Shown: positions 1 through 7,241 of the stretch, one piece after another
Layout of the letters: every line of letters starts with the position of its first letter
Numbering within the stretch: position 1 is the stretch's first letter
Assembly: GCF_036906915.1 (NCBI RefSeq)
Contig: NZ_JBAKHX010000035.1
Coordinates: forward strand, 18,328-82,327
DNA length: 64,000 bases
Direction of reading: 5' to 3'
From: Phytohabitans sp036906915
Lineage (GTDB): Bacteria > Actinomycetota > Actinomycetes > Mycobacteriales > Micromonosporaceae
Notes under the pieces: generated by a model
Seen by the model: the letters and a program-made list of their open reading frames with translations, nothing else
The model's database searches: none
What the model was told of the DNA's origin: nothing
Translations under genes and position numbers: made by a program

Positions 1-951
1 GAGTCGTATCTCGCGCACGTCTCGCCCGACCTGGTGCCGCGGCTGCGGCGGCACGCCGGAGCGGTCGACGTGTTCGCGGAGAAGCGGATCGACGAGCAGA
101 TCCTCAAGGGGCTGGACCGCAAGGTCTTCCTGCCCTCGGGTGGCCACCTCGTCATCGACCGCACCGAGGCGATGACCGTGGTCGACGTCAACACCGGCAA
201 GTACACCGGCGCGGGCGGCAACCTCGAAGAGACCGTGACCCGCAACAACCTCGAAGCGGCCGAGGAGATCGTGCGCCAGCTCCGGCTGCGCGACCTCGGC
301 GGCATCGTGGTGATCGACTTCATCGACATGGTGCTGGAGTCGAACCGCGAGCTGGTGCTGCGGCGGCTCACCGAGTGCCTCGGGCGCGACCGCACCAAGC
401 ACCAGGTCACCGAGATCACCTCGCTCGGCCTGGTGCAGATGACGCGCAAGCGGATCGGCGCGGGGCTGCTGGAGGCGTTCAGCGAGACCTGTGAGCACTG
501 CAAGGGGCGCGGCCTGACCATCCACACCGAGCCGGTGGCGGCGCGGTCCTCGGGCGCGTCGTCCTCCGGTGCGGGTGACAGGGTCAAGGCGGTCGCGGCG
601 GCGGCCAAGACCGAGCCCGCACCGAGTGCGTCCTCGCGCCGTCGAGGCCGTAAGAGCGCGCCTGCCACGTCCGGCGAGATCGCGCCCGAGGCGCCGGTCA
701 CGGTCGGGACGGAGGACGAGGACGACACGATGGGGTACGACCTGTCGCGGTACGAGAACGCGTACGCGGACCCTGGTCCGGACGCGCTCCCGGAGGTCAG
801 CGGCAACGGCCTCGTGAACGGTCTCGCCGGTGACGACTCGGAGCCGATGCGCCTCGCTGGTGCCGACGACCCCGACGCCATCGACGATGACGACGAGCCC
901 GCGGGCACGGGGGCTCGCCGCAGGTCTCGCCGTCGCCGGACCCGACCCTGA
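1..951 (+). CDS. rne: Ribonuclease E/G family protein, 3' part (5' end outside window)
   Basis: Single-strand endoribonuclease for rRNA maturation and mRNA decay. The reading frame is open from base 1, so only the C-terminal 316 residues are present. The catalytic core is visible as VVDVNTG and, about 40 residues on, IDFIDM. These carry the two metal-binding aspartates and the DVN asparagine that correspond to E. coli RNase E D303, N305 and D346. A CEHCKGRG motif follows and matches the Zn-link cysteine pair used for oligomerisation. After it comes a low-complexity Ala/Ser/Arg tail with acidic stretches, ending in a basic RRRSRRRRTRP run, typical of the unstructured actinobacterial scaffold region. 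It sits just upstream of rplU-rpmA-obg, the usual actinobacterial order. Whether it should be called rne or rng cannot be settled without the N-terminus. Confidence 0.93.
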   Translation, partial: ESYLAHVSPDLVPRLRRHAGAVDVFAEKRIDEQILKGLDRKVFLPSGGHLVIDRTEAMTVVDVNTGKYTGAGGNLEETVTRNNLEAAEEIVRQLRLRDLGGIVVIDFIDMVLESNRELVLRRLTECLGRDRTKHQVTEITSLGLVQMTRKRIGAGLLEAFSETCEHCKGRGLTIHTEPVAARSSGASSSGAGDRVKAVAAAAKTEPAPSASSRRRGRKSAPATSGEIAPEAPVTVGTEDEDDTMGYDLSRYENAYADPGPDALPEVSGNGLVNGLAGDDSEPMRLAGADDPDAIDDDDEPAGTGARRRSRRRRTRP

Positions 952-965
952 GCTCCCCGCTCAAT

Positions 966-995
966 TTGGGTTTCGCCGGCCCCATGGCGTACTCT
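966..995 (+). promoter_or_regulatory. Putative housekeeping promoter and leader of rplU-rpmA
   Basis: A TTGGGT (-35) and a TACTCT (-10) element lie 18 nt apart, about 78 nt before the rplU start. The leader that follows contains a 7-bp hairpin with a 3-nt loop (GGCGCAT/ATGCGCC, 1003-1019). This could be a structural element for ribosomal-protein feedback, but that is inference; no known L21 leader motif was recognised. Confidence 0.45.
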
Positions 996-1072
996 TGCCT
1001 GCGGCGCATTTCATGCGCCCGCCTTTCGTGTGCCCACTTAACGACCACCTAGCGACTAGGAGAACGCGTCCG

Positions 1073-1387
1073 ATGTACGCGATCGTCAAGACCGGCGGCA
1101 AGCAGTACAAGGTTGCCGAGGGCGACGTGATCGAGGTCGAGAAGCTCGCCGGCGAGCCCGGCGATGCGGTGACGCTCTCCGCGGTGCTCCTCGTCGACGG
1201 TGAAGACCTGGTCACCGACGCGGCCAAGCTGGCCAAGGTTTCGGTGTCCGGCGAGATTGCCGCGCACACCAAGGGACCCAAGATCCGGATCCACAAGTTC
1301 AAGAACAAGACCGGCTACCACAAGCGCCAGGGTCACCGTCAGCCGCTGACCCAGGTCAAGGTGACCGGCATCTCCACCGGGAAGTAG
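1073..1387 (+). CDS. rplU: 50S ribosomal protein L21
   Basis: Structural component of the large ribosomal subunit that contacts 23S rRNA. The 104-residue product begins MYAIVKTGGKQYKV and contains the family signature near the C-terminus (KIRIHKFKNKTGYHKRQGHR). The start at 1073 is chosen because an AGGAGA ribosome-binding site (1058-1063) precedes it by 9 nt and the length equals that of other L21 proteins. The frame stays open further upstream, but that stretch is the RNase E/G tail in another frame. rpmA follows after 11 nt, so the two are surely co-transcribed. Confidence 0.98.
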   Translation: MYAIVKTGGKQYKVAEGDVIEVEKLAGEPGDAVTLSAVLLVDGEDLVTDAAKLAKVSVSGEIAAHTKGPKIRIHKFKNKTGYHKRQGHRQPLTQVKVTGISTGK

Positions 1388-1398
1388 GCGACCAGAGA

Positions 1399-1662
1399 AT
1401 GGCTCACAAGAAGGGTGCTTCCAGCTCGCGCAACGGCCGCGACTCCGGGGCAAAGCGCCTCGGCGTCAAGCGGTTCGGCGGGCAGGTCGTCAGCGCCGGC
1501 GAGATCCTGATCCGGCAGCGCGGCACCAAGTTCCACCCCGGCGACCTGGTCGGGCGGGGCAGCGACGACACGCTGTTCGCGCTGGCCACGGGCTCGGTGC
1601 AGTTCGGCTCCAAGCGCGGCCGCAAGGTCGTCAACATCGTGCCGGCGCAGGCACAGCAGTAA
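1399..1662 (+). CDS. rpmA: 50S ribosomal protein L27
   Basis: Large-subunit protein whose N-terminal tail reaches the peptidyl-transferase centre. The 87-residue protein starts MAHKKGASSSRNGRDS and contains the L27 signature GQVVSAGEILIRQRGTKFHPG. Because the sequence starts directly with MAHKKG, no N-terminal cleavage extension of the Firmicute type is present. It lies 11 nt behind rplU. A strong terminator-like hairpin follows, before obg. Confidence 0.98.
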   Translation: MAHKKGASSSRNGRDSGAKRLGVKRFGGQVVSAGEILIRQRGTKFHPGDLVGRGSDDTLFALATGSVQFGSKRGRKVVNIVPAQAQQ

Positions 1663-1671
1663 CCAGACCTA

Positions 1672-1720
1672 CGAAGCGGGCCGTGGACCTGGTGTCCCGG
1701 CCCGTTTCGCTGTCTTTTTC
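1672..1720 (+). terminator. Hairpin with T-tract between rpmA and obg
   Basis: A 12-bp stem (1672-1683 with 1698-1709, one G-T wobble) closes a 14-nt loop and is followed by TGTCTTTTT. This is an intrinsic-terminator layout, rare in such GC-rich DNA. It would separate the ribosomal-protein transcript from obg, or act as an attenuator that lowers obg expression. The obg ribosome-binding site starts immediately after it. Confidence 0.7.
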
Positions 1721-1734
1721 GAGAGGATGGAGAC

Positions 1735-3171
1735 GTGGCGACGTTCGTCGACCGGGTCGTGCTGCACCTCCAGGCGGGTGACGGCGGGCACGGTTGTGTC
1801 TCCATCCACCGCGAGAAATTCAAGCCGTTCGGCGGGCCGGACGGCGGTAACGGCGGCCACGGCGGCAGCGTCACGCTGGTCGTCGACCCGCAGGTGCACA
1901 CGCTGCTCGACTTCCACTTCCGCCCGCACATCAAGGCCGAGAGCGGCAAGGGCGGGCAGGGTTCCAACAAGGACGGCGCCAACGGCGGCGACCTGGTGCT
2001 GAAGGTGCCCGACGGCACCGTGGTGCAGACCGTCGACGGTGAGGTGATCGCCGACCTGGTCGGCGCCGGCACCACGCTGGAGATCGCCCGCGGCGGCCGC
2101 GGCGGCCGCGGCAACGCCTCGCTGGCGAACACCAAGCGCAAGGCGCCCGGCTTCGCCGAGCTCGGTGAGCCCGGGGAGCGGCGCGAGGTCGTCCTGGAGC
2201 TCAAGAGCGTCGCCGACGTCGGGCTGGTCGGGTTTCCGTCGGCGGGGAAGTCGTCCCTGATCGCCGTACTGTCGGCCGCCAAGCCGAAGATCGCCGACTA
2301 CCCGTTCACCACGCTCGTGCCCAACCTCGGCGTGGTGCGCGTCGACGACCACACGTTCACGATCGCCGACGTGCCGGGCCTCATCCCGGGCGCTGCCCAG
2401 GGCAAGGGGCTCGGGCTGGAGTTCCTGCGGCACATCGAGCGGTGCGCGGTGCTCGTGCACGTCGTCGACACCGCCACGATGGAGCCGGGCCGCGACCCGC
2501 TGGCCGACATCGACGCGATCGAGGCGGAGCTGGAGGAGTACGGCGGGCTGGCCGACCGGCCACGCATGGTGGTCCTCAACAAGATCGACGTACCGGACGG
2601 CCGCGACCTCGCCGACATCGTCCGCCCCGACATAGAGGCGCGCGGGTTGCCCGTCTTCGAGGTCAGCTCCGCCACCCGAGAGGGGCTGCGCGAGCTGACG
2701 TACGCCCTCGCGGCGCGCGTGGAGGAGTCGCGGCTCCTGGCGCCGCCACCCGAGGCCACCCGCATCGTGATACGGCCCACCGCGGTCGACGACGCCGGCT
2801 TCACGGTCACCGAGGAAGACGGTGTGTACGTGGTGCGCGGGCCGAGGCCCGAGCGCTGGGTGCGGCAAACCAACTTCGACAACGACGAGGCGGTCGGCTT
2901 CCTCGCCGACCGGCTGGATCGGCTCGGTGTCGAAGACGCGCTCGCCAAGAGCGGTGCCGAGCCGGGAGACCCGGTGCGGATCGGCGACCGCGAGTTCGAC
3001 TGGCACCCGACCGCGGGGGAGTACGTGTCCGGGCCGCGCGGCACCGACATCCGCCTTGAGGAGAAGTCGAACCGGGCGTCGGCCGCCGAGCGGCTGGCGG
3101 CCCGCAAGGCCCGCCGCCCCCGCCTGCTGGGCCTGGTCGACCCGGACACCCCGGACGACGACGCGAACTAA
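1735..3171 (+). CDS. obgE: Obg family GTPase ObgE/CgtA
   Basis: Essential ribosome-assembly and stress-linked GTPase. The 478-residue protein has the glycine-rich Obg fold at the N-terminus (residues about 2-160, repeats such as GGPDGGNGGHGG). It is followed by the G domain: P-loop GFPSAGKSS, switch II DVPGLIPGA, NKID specificity motif and an SSA motif. A C-terminal OCT domain (about 340-420) and a short basic tail complete it. The GTG start at 1735 lies behind a purine-rich GAGAGGATGGAG ribosome-binding site. All nucleotide-binding motifs are intact and the length is normal for actinobacteria. It follows rpmA as in most bacteria. Confidence 0.97.
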   Translation: MATFVDRVVLHLQAGDGGHGCVSIHREKFKPFGGPDGGNGGHGGSVTLVVDPQVHTLLDFHFRPHIKAESGKGGQGSNKDGANGGDLVLKVPDGTVVQTVDGEVIADLVGAGTTLEIARGGRGGRGNASLANTKRKAPGFAELGEPGERREVVLELKSVADVGLVGFPSAGKSSLIAVLSAAKPKIADYPFTTLVPNLGVVRVDDHTFTIADVPGLIPGAAQGKGLGLEFLRHIERCAVLVHVVDTATMEPGRDPLADIDAIEAELEEYGGLADRPRMVVLNKIDVPDGRDLADIVRPDIEARGLPVFEVSSATREGLRELTYALAARVEESRLLAPPPEATRIVIRPTAVDDAGFTVTEEDGVYVVRGPRPERWVRQTNFDNDEAVGFLADRLDRLGVEDALAKSGAEPGDPVRIGDREFDWHPTAGEYVSGPRGTDIRLEEKSNRASAAERLAARKARRPRLLGLVDPDTPDDDAN

Positions 3172-3206
3172 CGCCACTCTTCCGTCGATCGTCATCGTCT
3201 GCGCGG

Positions 3207-3225
3207 CGTCGTAGGCACTACGACG
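3207..3225. terminator. Perfect 8-bp hairpin between obg and the ilvE remnant
   Basis: CGTCGTAG and CTACGACG flank a 3-nt loop in the 46-bp gap between two convergent reading frames, overlapping the stop codon of the aminotransferase remnant. No T-tract follows on either strand. It could be a bidirectional terminator of the T-less kind common in actinobacteria. Confidence 0.4.
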
Positions 3226-3520
3226 GGAGGGTGAGCCAGGCCCGGTAGCGCTCGTCTTCGCCGCGGACCGCCGCCGCGAAGGCGTCCTGGAGCTTCCGGG
3301 TCACCGGGCCGGGCTCGCCGATCTCGCGGTTGTCGACCGAGCGCACCGGGATCACCTCGGCGGCCGTGCCGCAGATGAAGATCTCGTCGGCCGTGTACAG
3401 GTCGGAGCGCACCAGCGCGCGGGTGTGCACCGGCAGGCCGAGGTCGGCGGCGAGCCGCCGGATCGTGTCCTGGGTGATGCCTTCGAGCGCGCCCGCGCTG
3501 GCCGGTGGCGTCAGCAACTC
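3218..3520 (-). pseudogene. Branched-chain amino acid aminotransferase, C-terminal remnant
   Basis: About 100 codons remain of a class IV PLP aminotransferase (IlvE family), which normally has about 300-360 residues. The surviving part matches the family's C-terminal segment: LLTPPASAGALEGITQDTI, then SDLYTADEIFICGTAAEV, IPVRSVDNREIG and a final PVTRKLQDAF helix. The GTAAEV cofactor-phosphate loop is present, but the N-terminal half with the PLP lysine is gone. Homology stops at about 3518-3520, and within a few bases the opposite strand begins to match a different aminotransferase-like protein. It cannot be functional. The best explanation is a deletion that fused two divergent genes. Confidence 0.8.
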
Positions 3521-3521
3521 G

Positions 3522-3794
3522 ACCTGGCGGCAGCCCGACGGCGGCCTCTCCCTGTGGGTACGCCTTCCGGGCGCCGACGCCGGGCGCTACGCGGAACTGG
3601 CCCGAGCCCACGGCGTGGCAGTGGCCCCCGGGCCGCTCTTCTCCCCGGACCGCGGGTACCGCGACCACCTGCGAATCAGCTTCGCCCTGACGCCCGAGCT
3701 GCTGGACCGCGCGGTGGCCGGCCTGGCAGCGGCGTGGCAGGCGAGGGGGGCGGGTCCTACCGGGGCGGAGCCGGGGCTGGAGTTGCCCGTGTAG
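3522..3794 (+). pseudogene. MocR/PdxR-type regulator, C-terminal remnant
   Basis: About 90 codons match the end of the aminotransferase-like domain of GntR/MocR regulators: W-x4-GGLSLWVRLPGADA, then ARAHGVAVAPGPLFSPD and HLRISFALTPELLDRAVAGLAAAW. Full-length MocR proteins have 450-500 residues with an N-terminal winged helix; all of that is missing. The frame is open to the left only by chance, through the antisense of the ilvE remnant. The 3' end overlaps the convergent LacI-type gene by 38 nt. The product, if made, would lack both DNA-binding and PLP sites. Confidence 0.75.
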
Positions 3795-4770
3795 TCGAGG
3801 CGCGCGGGATCAGCTCTATCTCGTGCAGGCGCTCGGTGCCCTCGGCGGCGGTGCCAGCTAGCAGGTCGAAGAGCAACTCGGCGCAGGCGGCGCCGGCCTC
3901 GCGAGGGCGGAGGTCGATGGCCGTCACGGGTGGATCGGCTGAGCGCAGGCTCGGACCGTCTACACAGGAGGCGAGCAGCAGGTCACCGCCGATCGTGCGG
4001 CCGCATTCGCGGATCACCGGGAGCAGCTCGGTCGCGGCGGCCGGTGCGCAGACCAGGGCGTCCAGTGCCGGCTCGGTCTTGAGCAGGTCGCGCGCCGCGA
4101 GGTGCAGCTCCTCGCCCGAGGTGTCGAACTCGACGGTGCGCACCATCGGCGCCACGCCACGCCGGGCGCACCACTCGCGGTACCCCCGATGCACGCCCGC
4201 GGCCCAGTCGCTCTCGTCGCCGGCGACGATGAGCGCGGGCCTGCTCGCGCCCGCGGACCGGACGTGGTCGAGCAGGTCGCCCACGACGGCGGGGTGTTCT
4301 GAGCGCACCACGCCGTCGGCGCGCGCACCGCCGGGGAAGCGTTCGCAGGTCACCGTCGGTACGCCGGCGTTCATGAGCCGCTCGACGACCGGGTCGCCCC
4401 CGAGCGGGTCGCCGAGCACGAGGCCGTCGACGCGGGGCGCGCGCCGGCTCGGCGCGTCCGAGGTGATCAGCGTGACGTCGTAGTGGAATTCCGCGGCCTT
4501 CTCGACGACGCCGAAGACGAACGACATGTAGTAGTTCGACCTGGTGAGCACGGCGGGCAGGTGCAGGCCGATGGCGCCGGTGCTCGCCTTGCGCAGGTGC
4601 TGGGCGGAGCCGTTCGGCACGTACCCGAGCTCGTCGGCGATCCGCAGCACGCGGACGCGCGTCTCCTCGGACACCCTGCCGGAGCCGCGCAGCGCGTCGG
4701 ACGCGGTCGTCTTGGACACGCCGGCCTGCTGGGCGACGGCGAGAAGGGTGACCGGTTCGGCTGCGCGCAC
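3757..4770 (-). CDS. LacI family transcriptional regulator
   Basis: DNA-binding sugar-responsive repressor, 337 residues, GTG start. The N-terminal helix-turn-helix is typical (VTLLAVAQQAGVSKTTASDALRGSGRVSEETRVRV), followed by the hinge helix NGSAQHLRKASTGAIG. A periplasmic-binding-protein-like effector domain spans about residues 65-325. It is transcribed away from a CoA transferase gene. A 10-bp inverted repeat in the shared 5' region (4802-4833) is a possible operator. The 3' end overlaps the MocR remnant. The effector is unknown; no sugar transport genes are adjacent. Confidence 0.93.
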   Translation of the reverse strand: MRAAEPVTLLAVAQQAGVSKTTASDALRGSGRVSEETRVRVLRIADELGYVPNGSAQHLRKASTGAIGLHLPAVLTRSNYYMSFVFGVVEKAAEFHYDVTLITSDAPSRRAPRVDGLVLGDPLGGDPVVERLMNAGVPTVTCERFPGGARADGVVRSEHPAVVGDLLDHVRSAGASRPALIVAGDESDWAAGVHRGYREWCARRGVAPMVRTVEFDTSGEELHLAARDLLKTEPALDALVCAPAAATELLPVIRECGRTIGGDLLLASCVDGPSLRSADPPVTAIDLRPREAGAACAELLFDLLAGTAAEGTERLHEIELIPRASTTRATPAPAPPR

Positions 4771-4801
4771 GGCTCAGATGGTAGCCGTGCGTTAAGGGCC
4801 T

Positions 4802-4833
4802 GTATCGCCCCTTGCCCTGCCTGGGGGCGATAC
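4802..4833. promoter_or_regulatory. Inverted repeat in LacI/CoA-transferase divergent region
   Basis: GTATCGCCCC and GGGGCGATAC form a perfect 10-bp inverted repeat with a 12-nt spacer, between the start of the LacI-type gene (4770) and the 31-codon ORF (4846). It could be an operator for the neighbouring regulator or a leader hairpin ahead of the small ORF. The 12-nt spacer is longer than in usual LacI-type operators. Confidence 0.5.
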
Positions 4834-4845
4834 CGTTAGGGCGCT

Positions 4846-4941
4846 ATGGACCTGTTCAACCTTCTCGCCGGGCACTGGATCGACGGCCCGGACGCGCTTG
4901 TCACGCACACCGTCACCGTCTACCTCGGAGCGCGGGGGTGA
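4846..4941 (+). CDS. 31-codon ORF coupled to the CoA transferase
   Basis: An ATG reading frame encodes MDLFNLLAGHWIDGPD and 15 further residues. It ends in GTGA, so its stop overlaps the GTG start of the CoA transferase by the usual coupling geometry. The LLAGHWIDG stretch resembles the extreme N-terminus of aldehyde dehydrogenases, so this may be the decayed head of such a gene. Alternatively it is a leader peptide that feeds ribosomes into the next gene. No clear Shine-Dalgarno sequence precedes it. Support is only the overlap and the resemblance. Confidence 0.35.
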   Translation: MDLFNLLAGHWIDGPDALVTHTVTVYLGARG

Positions 4942-6080
4942 GCAGCCTCGCCGGGGTGCTGGTCGCGGACTTCAGCCGGGTGCTGGCCGGGCCGTACGCG
5001 ACCATGCTCCTTGCCGACCTCGGCGCCGAGGTGGTCAAAGTGGAGCGTCCGGGCGCCGGTGACGACACTCGCGCCTGGGGGCCGCCGCACGCGGACGGCG
5101 AGGCCACCTACTACCTCGGCGTCAACCGCAACAAGCGTTCCATCGCGCTCGACCTCACCGACACGTCCGATGTGGACATCGCGCGTGGCCTCGCGGCCCG
5201 CGCCGACGTGCTCGTGGAGAACTTCCGCCCCGGCACGATGGAACGGCTCGGGCTCGGCTACTCCGCCCTGAAAGAGCGCAACCCGCGGCTGGTCTACTGC
5301 TCGATCACCGGGTTCGGCAGCGGCGCGGGTGCCGGGCTGCCCGGCTACGACCTGCTGGTGCAGGCGGTCGGTGGGCTCATGAGCGTCACCGGCGAGCCGG
5401 ACGGGCCGGGCACGAAGACGGGCGTGGCGGTGGTCGACGTCATCACCGGACTGCACGCGGCGATCGGCGTGCTCGCCGCCCTCCGGCACCGCGACCAGAC
5501 CGGCGAGGGCCAGCACGTCGAGGTGTCGCTGCTGTCGTCGCTGCTGTCCGCGCTCGTCAACCAGGGGGCGGGCTACGTGTCGGCGGGCGTCGTGCCGAGC
5601 CGCATGGGCAACCGCCACCCCAGCATCGCGCCGTACGAGGTCTTCGATACCCGCGACCGGCCCATCGCCGTCGCGGTCGGCAACGACCGCCAGTTCCAGT
5701 CGCTGTGCGCGGTGCTCGGCCGCCCGGACCTCGCCGCCGACCCGCGCTACGCGACGAACACGTCGCGGGTCGCCGCCCGCGGCGCGCTGGCGGCTTCGCT
5801 TTCCGAGACGTTGTCATCGGGTACCGCCGACGACTGGTTCGAGGCCCTGACGGCGGCTGGTGTGCCCTGCGGTCCCATCAACGACGTGGCCGCCGCGTTC
5901 GCGCTCGCCGGGGCGCTGGGGCTGGACCCGGTCATCGAGATCGCCGACCCGCGCCGGGACGCGCCGGTACCCCAGGTGGCGAACCCGATCCGCCTGGACG
6001 CCGCCCCACCCCAGTACCGGCTGGCACCGCCCCGCCTCGACGAAGACGGCGCCTGGGTCCGCGAGATGTTAGGCCGATGA
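4938..6080 (+). CDS. CaiB/BaiF (class III) CoA transferase
   Basis: Moves CoA between carboxylic acids, usually as the first step in degradation of a carnitine-, bile-acid- or dicarboxylate-type substrate. The 380-residue protein begins SSLAGVLVADFSRVLAGPYATMLLADLGAEVVKVE, the canonical family start with the CoA-binding Rossmann segment. The aspartate of GVAVVDVITGLHAA is at the position of the catalytic Asp169 of formyl-CoA transferase. The frame is open further upstream, but the GTG at 4938 is preferred because of the family N-terminus and the GTGA overlap with the preceding small ORF. The specific substrate cannot be told. The LacI-type neighbour suggests substrate-induced control. Confidence 0.9.
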   Translation: MSSLAGVLVADFSRVLAGPYATMLLADLGAEVVKVERPGAGDDTRAWGPPHADGEATYYLGVNRNKRSIALDLTDTSDVDIARGLAARADVLVENFRPGTMERLGLGYSALKERNPRLVYCSITGFGSGAGAGLPGYDLLVQAVGGLMSVTGEPDGPGTKTGVAVVDVITGLHAAIGVLAALRHRDQTGEGQHVEVSLLSSLLSALVNQGAGYVSAGVVPSRMGNRHPSIAPYEVFDTRDRPIAVAVGNDRQFQSLCAVLGRPDLAADPRYATNTSRVAARGALAASLSETLSSGTADDWFEALTAAGVPCGPINDVAAAFALAGALGLDPVIEIADPRRDAPVPQVANPIRLDAAPPQYRLAPPRLDEDGAWVREMLGR

Positions 6081-6151
6081 ACACCGTGTTGGAGGCGCTC
6101 GGCGAGGAACCTCCCAGCTAGCGGGTTGTGCTTGTCAGTACGATCGGGCGC

Positions 6152-7207
6152 ATGTCGACCCAACCACCCTTCGGCCCGGACGCGACCCAGGTGCTGGAGC
6201 CGCCCGGCGCCGCGCCGCCGGCGAAGCCGCGCAAGCGGCGCCGCGCCCGGCGAATCGTTCTGATCAGCCTGCTGGTGCTGGCGGTGCTCGCTGGCGGCGG
6301 TGTGGCGGCCGGCGGGCTGTACTACCGGTCTGTGGAGGGCAACATCGACCGGGTCGACGCATTCCAGGATGTGCCTGAAGAGGCTCGTCCGGAGAAGGTG
6401 GTGCAAGACGCCAAAAACATGCTGATTCTCGGCAGCGACTCGCGCGACCCCGAGAGCACCGGCGGTTCCCGCAGCGACACGATCATCGTCGCGCACCTGC
6501 CGAAAGACCGGTCGAGCGCGCAGCTCATCTCGATCCCCCGCGACACCTGGACGTTCGTGCCGAAGTCCAAGGACGGCAAGCGCGGCGGCCGAGACGCCAA
6601 AATCAACGCCGCGTACGCGTGGGGTGGCATTCCGTTGATGGTGCAGACGGTCGAGAAGTTCACCGGGGTACGCATCGACCACGTGGCGATCGTCGACTTC
6701 GCCGGATTCCAGGACATCATCGACGCGCTCGGCGGCGTCGAGATCAACGTGGAGAAGAGCTTCACGTCCATCCACAAGCCGCACCGCAAGTTCACCGAGG
6801 GCACGATGAAGGTCGACGGTGCGGCGGCGCTCGACTACGCCCGTGAGCGGTACGCGTTCGCTGACGGTGACTTCGCGCGCATCCGCCACCAGCAGGAACT
6901 CATCAAGGCGGTGCTCGACAAGGCGGCGTCCGGCGGGCTGCTCACGAACCCCGGCCGGCTCAACTCGTTCCTGCGCGCGACCACCGACGCGGTGGCGGTC
7001 GACGAGACGTTCTCGGTGCTCGACATGGGTATGGAGAATCGCCACCTGCGCGGCGGCAACCTGACGTTCTTCACGAGCCCCTCGAAGGGGACAGGCCAGG
7101 TCGGCAGCGAGAGCGTAGTGTTCGCTGACACCGCCAAAGCCAAGACGCTGTACGACGCGGTACGCCGCGACGCGGTACCGGAGATCTTGAGCATCGCGAA
7201 GGAGTAG
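6152..7207 (+). CDS. LytR-CpsA-Psr (LCP) family glycopolymer ligase
   Basis: Membrane-anchored phosphotransferase that attaches lipid-linked polymers to peptidoglycan outside the cell. Product of 351 residues: a cytoplasmic basic and proline-rich tail, one transmembrane helix (about residues 32-57) and an extracellular LCP domain (about 85-350). Diagnostic motifs are NMLILGSDSR, GSRSDTIIVAHL, LISIPRDTWT, KINAAYAWGG and YARERYAFADGDFARIRHQQ, which supply the pyrophosphate-binding arginines and metal aspartates. The ATG at 6152 is preferred over the upstream GTG at 6128 because it gives the usual short cytosolic tail; no good ribosome-binding site is visible. Its position just before the polysaccharide locus suggests it anchors that polymer. 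Confidence 0.93.
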   Translation: MSTQPPFGPDATQVLEPPGAAPPAKPRKRRRARRIVLISLLVLAVLAGGGVAAGGLYYRSVEGNIDRVDAFQDVPEEARPEKVVQDAKNMLILGSDSRDPESTGGSRSDTIIVAHLPKDRSSAQLISIPRDTWTFVPKSKDGKRGGRDAKINAAYAWGGIPLMVQTVEKFTGVRIDHVAIVDFAGFQDIIDALGGVEINVEKSFTSIHKPHRKFTEGTMKVDGAAALDYARERYAFADGDFARIRHQQELIKAVLDKAASGGLLTNPGRLNSFLRATTDAVAVDETFSVLDMGMENRHLRGGNLTFFTSPSKGTGQVGSESVVFADTAKAKTLYDAVRRDAVPEILSIAKE

Positions 7208-7241
7208 GACCAGGCCGGGGGTCCGGCCACAGGGGGAGGTC

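Noticed and set aside
6077..6121. 14-codon ATGA-coupled ORF after the CoA transferase
   Set aside because: Too short, no ribosome-binding site and no recognisable product; the overlap may be chance.
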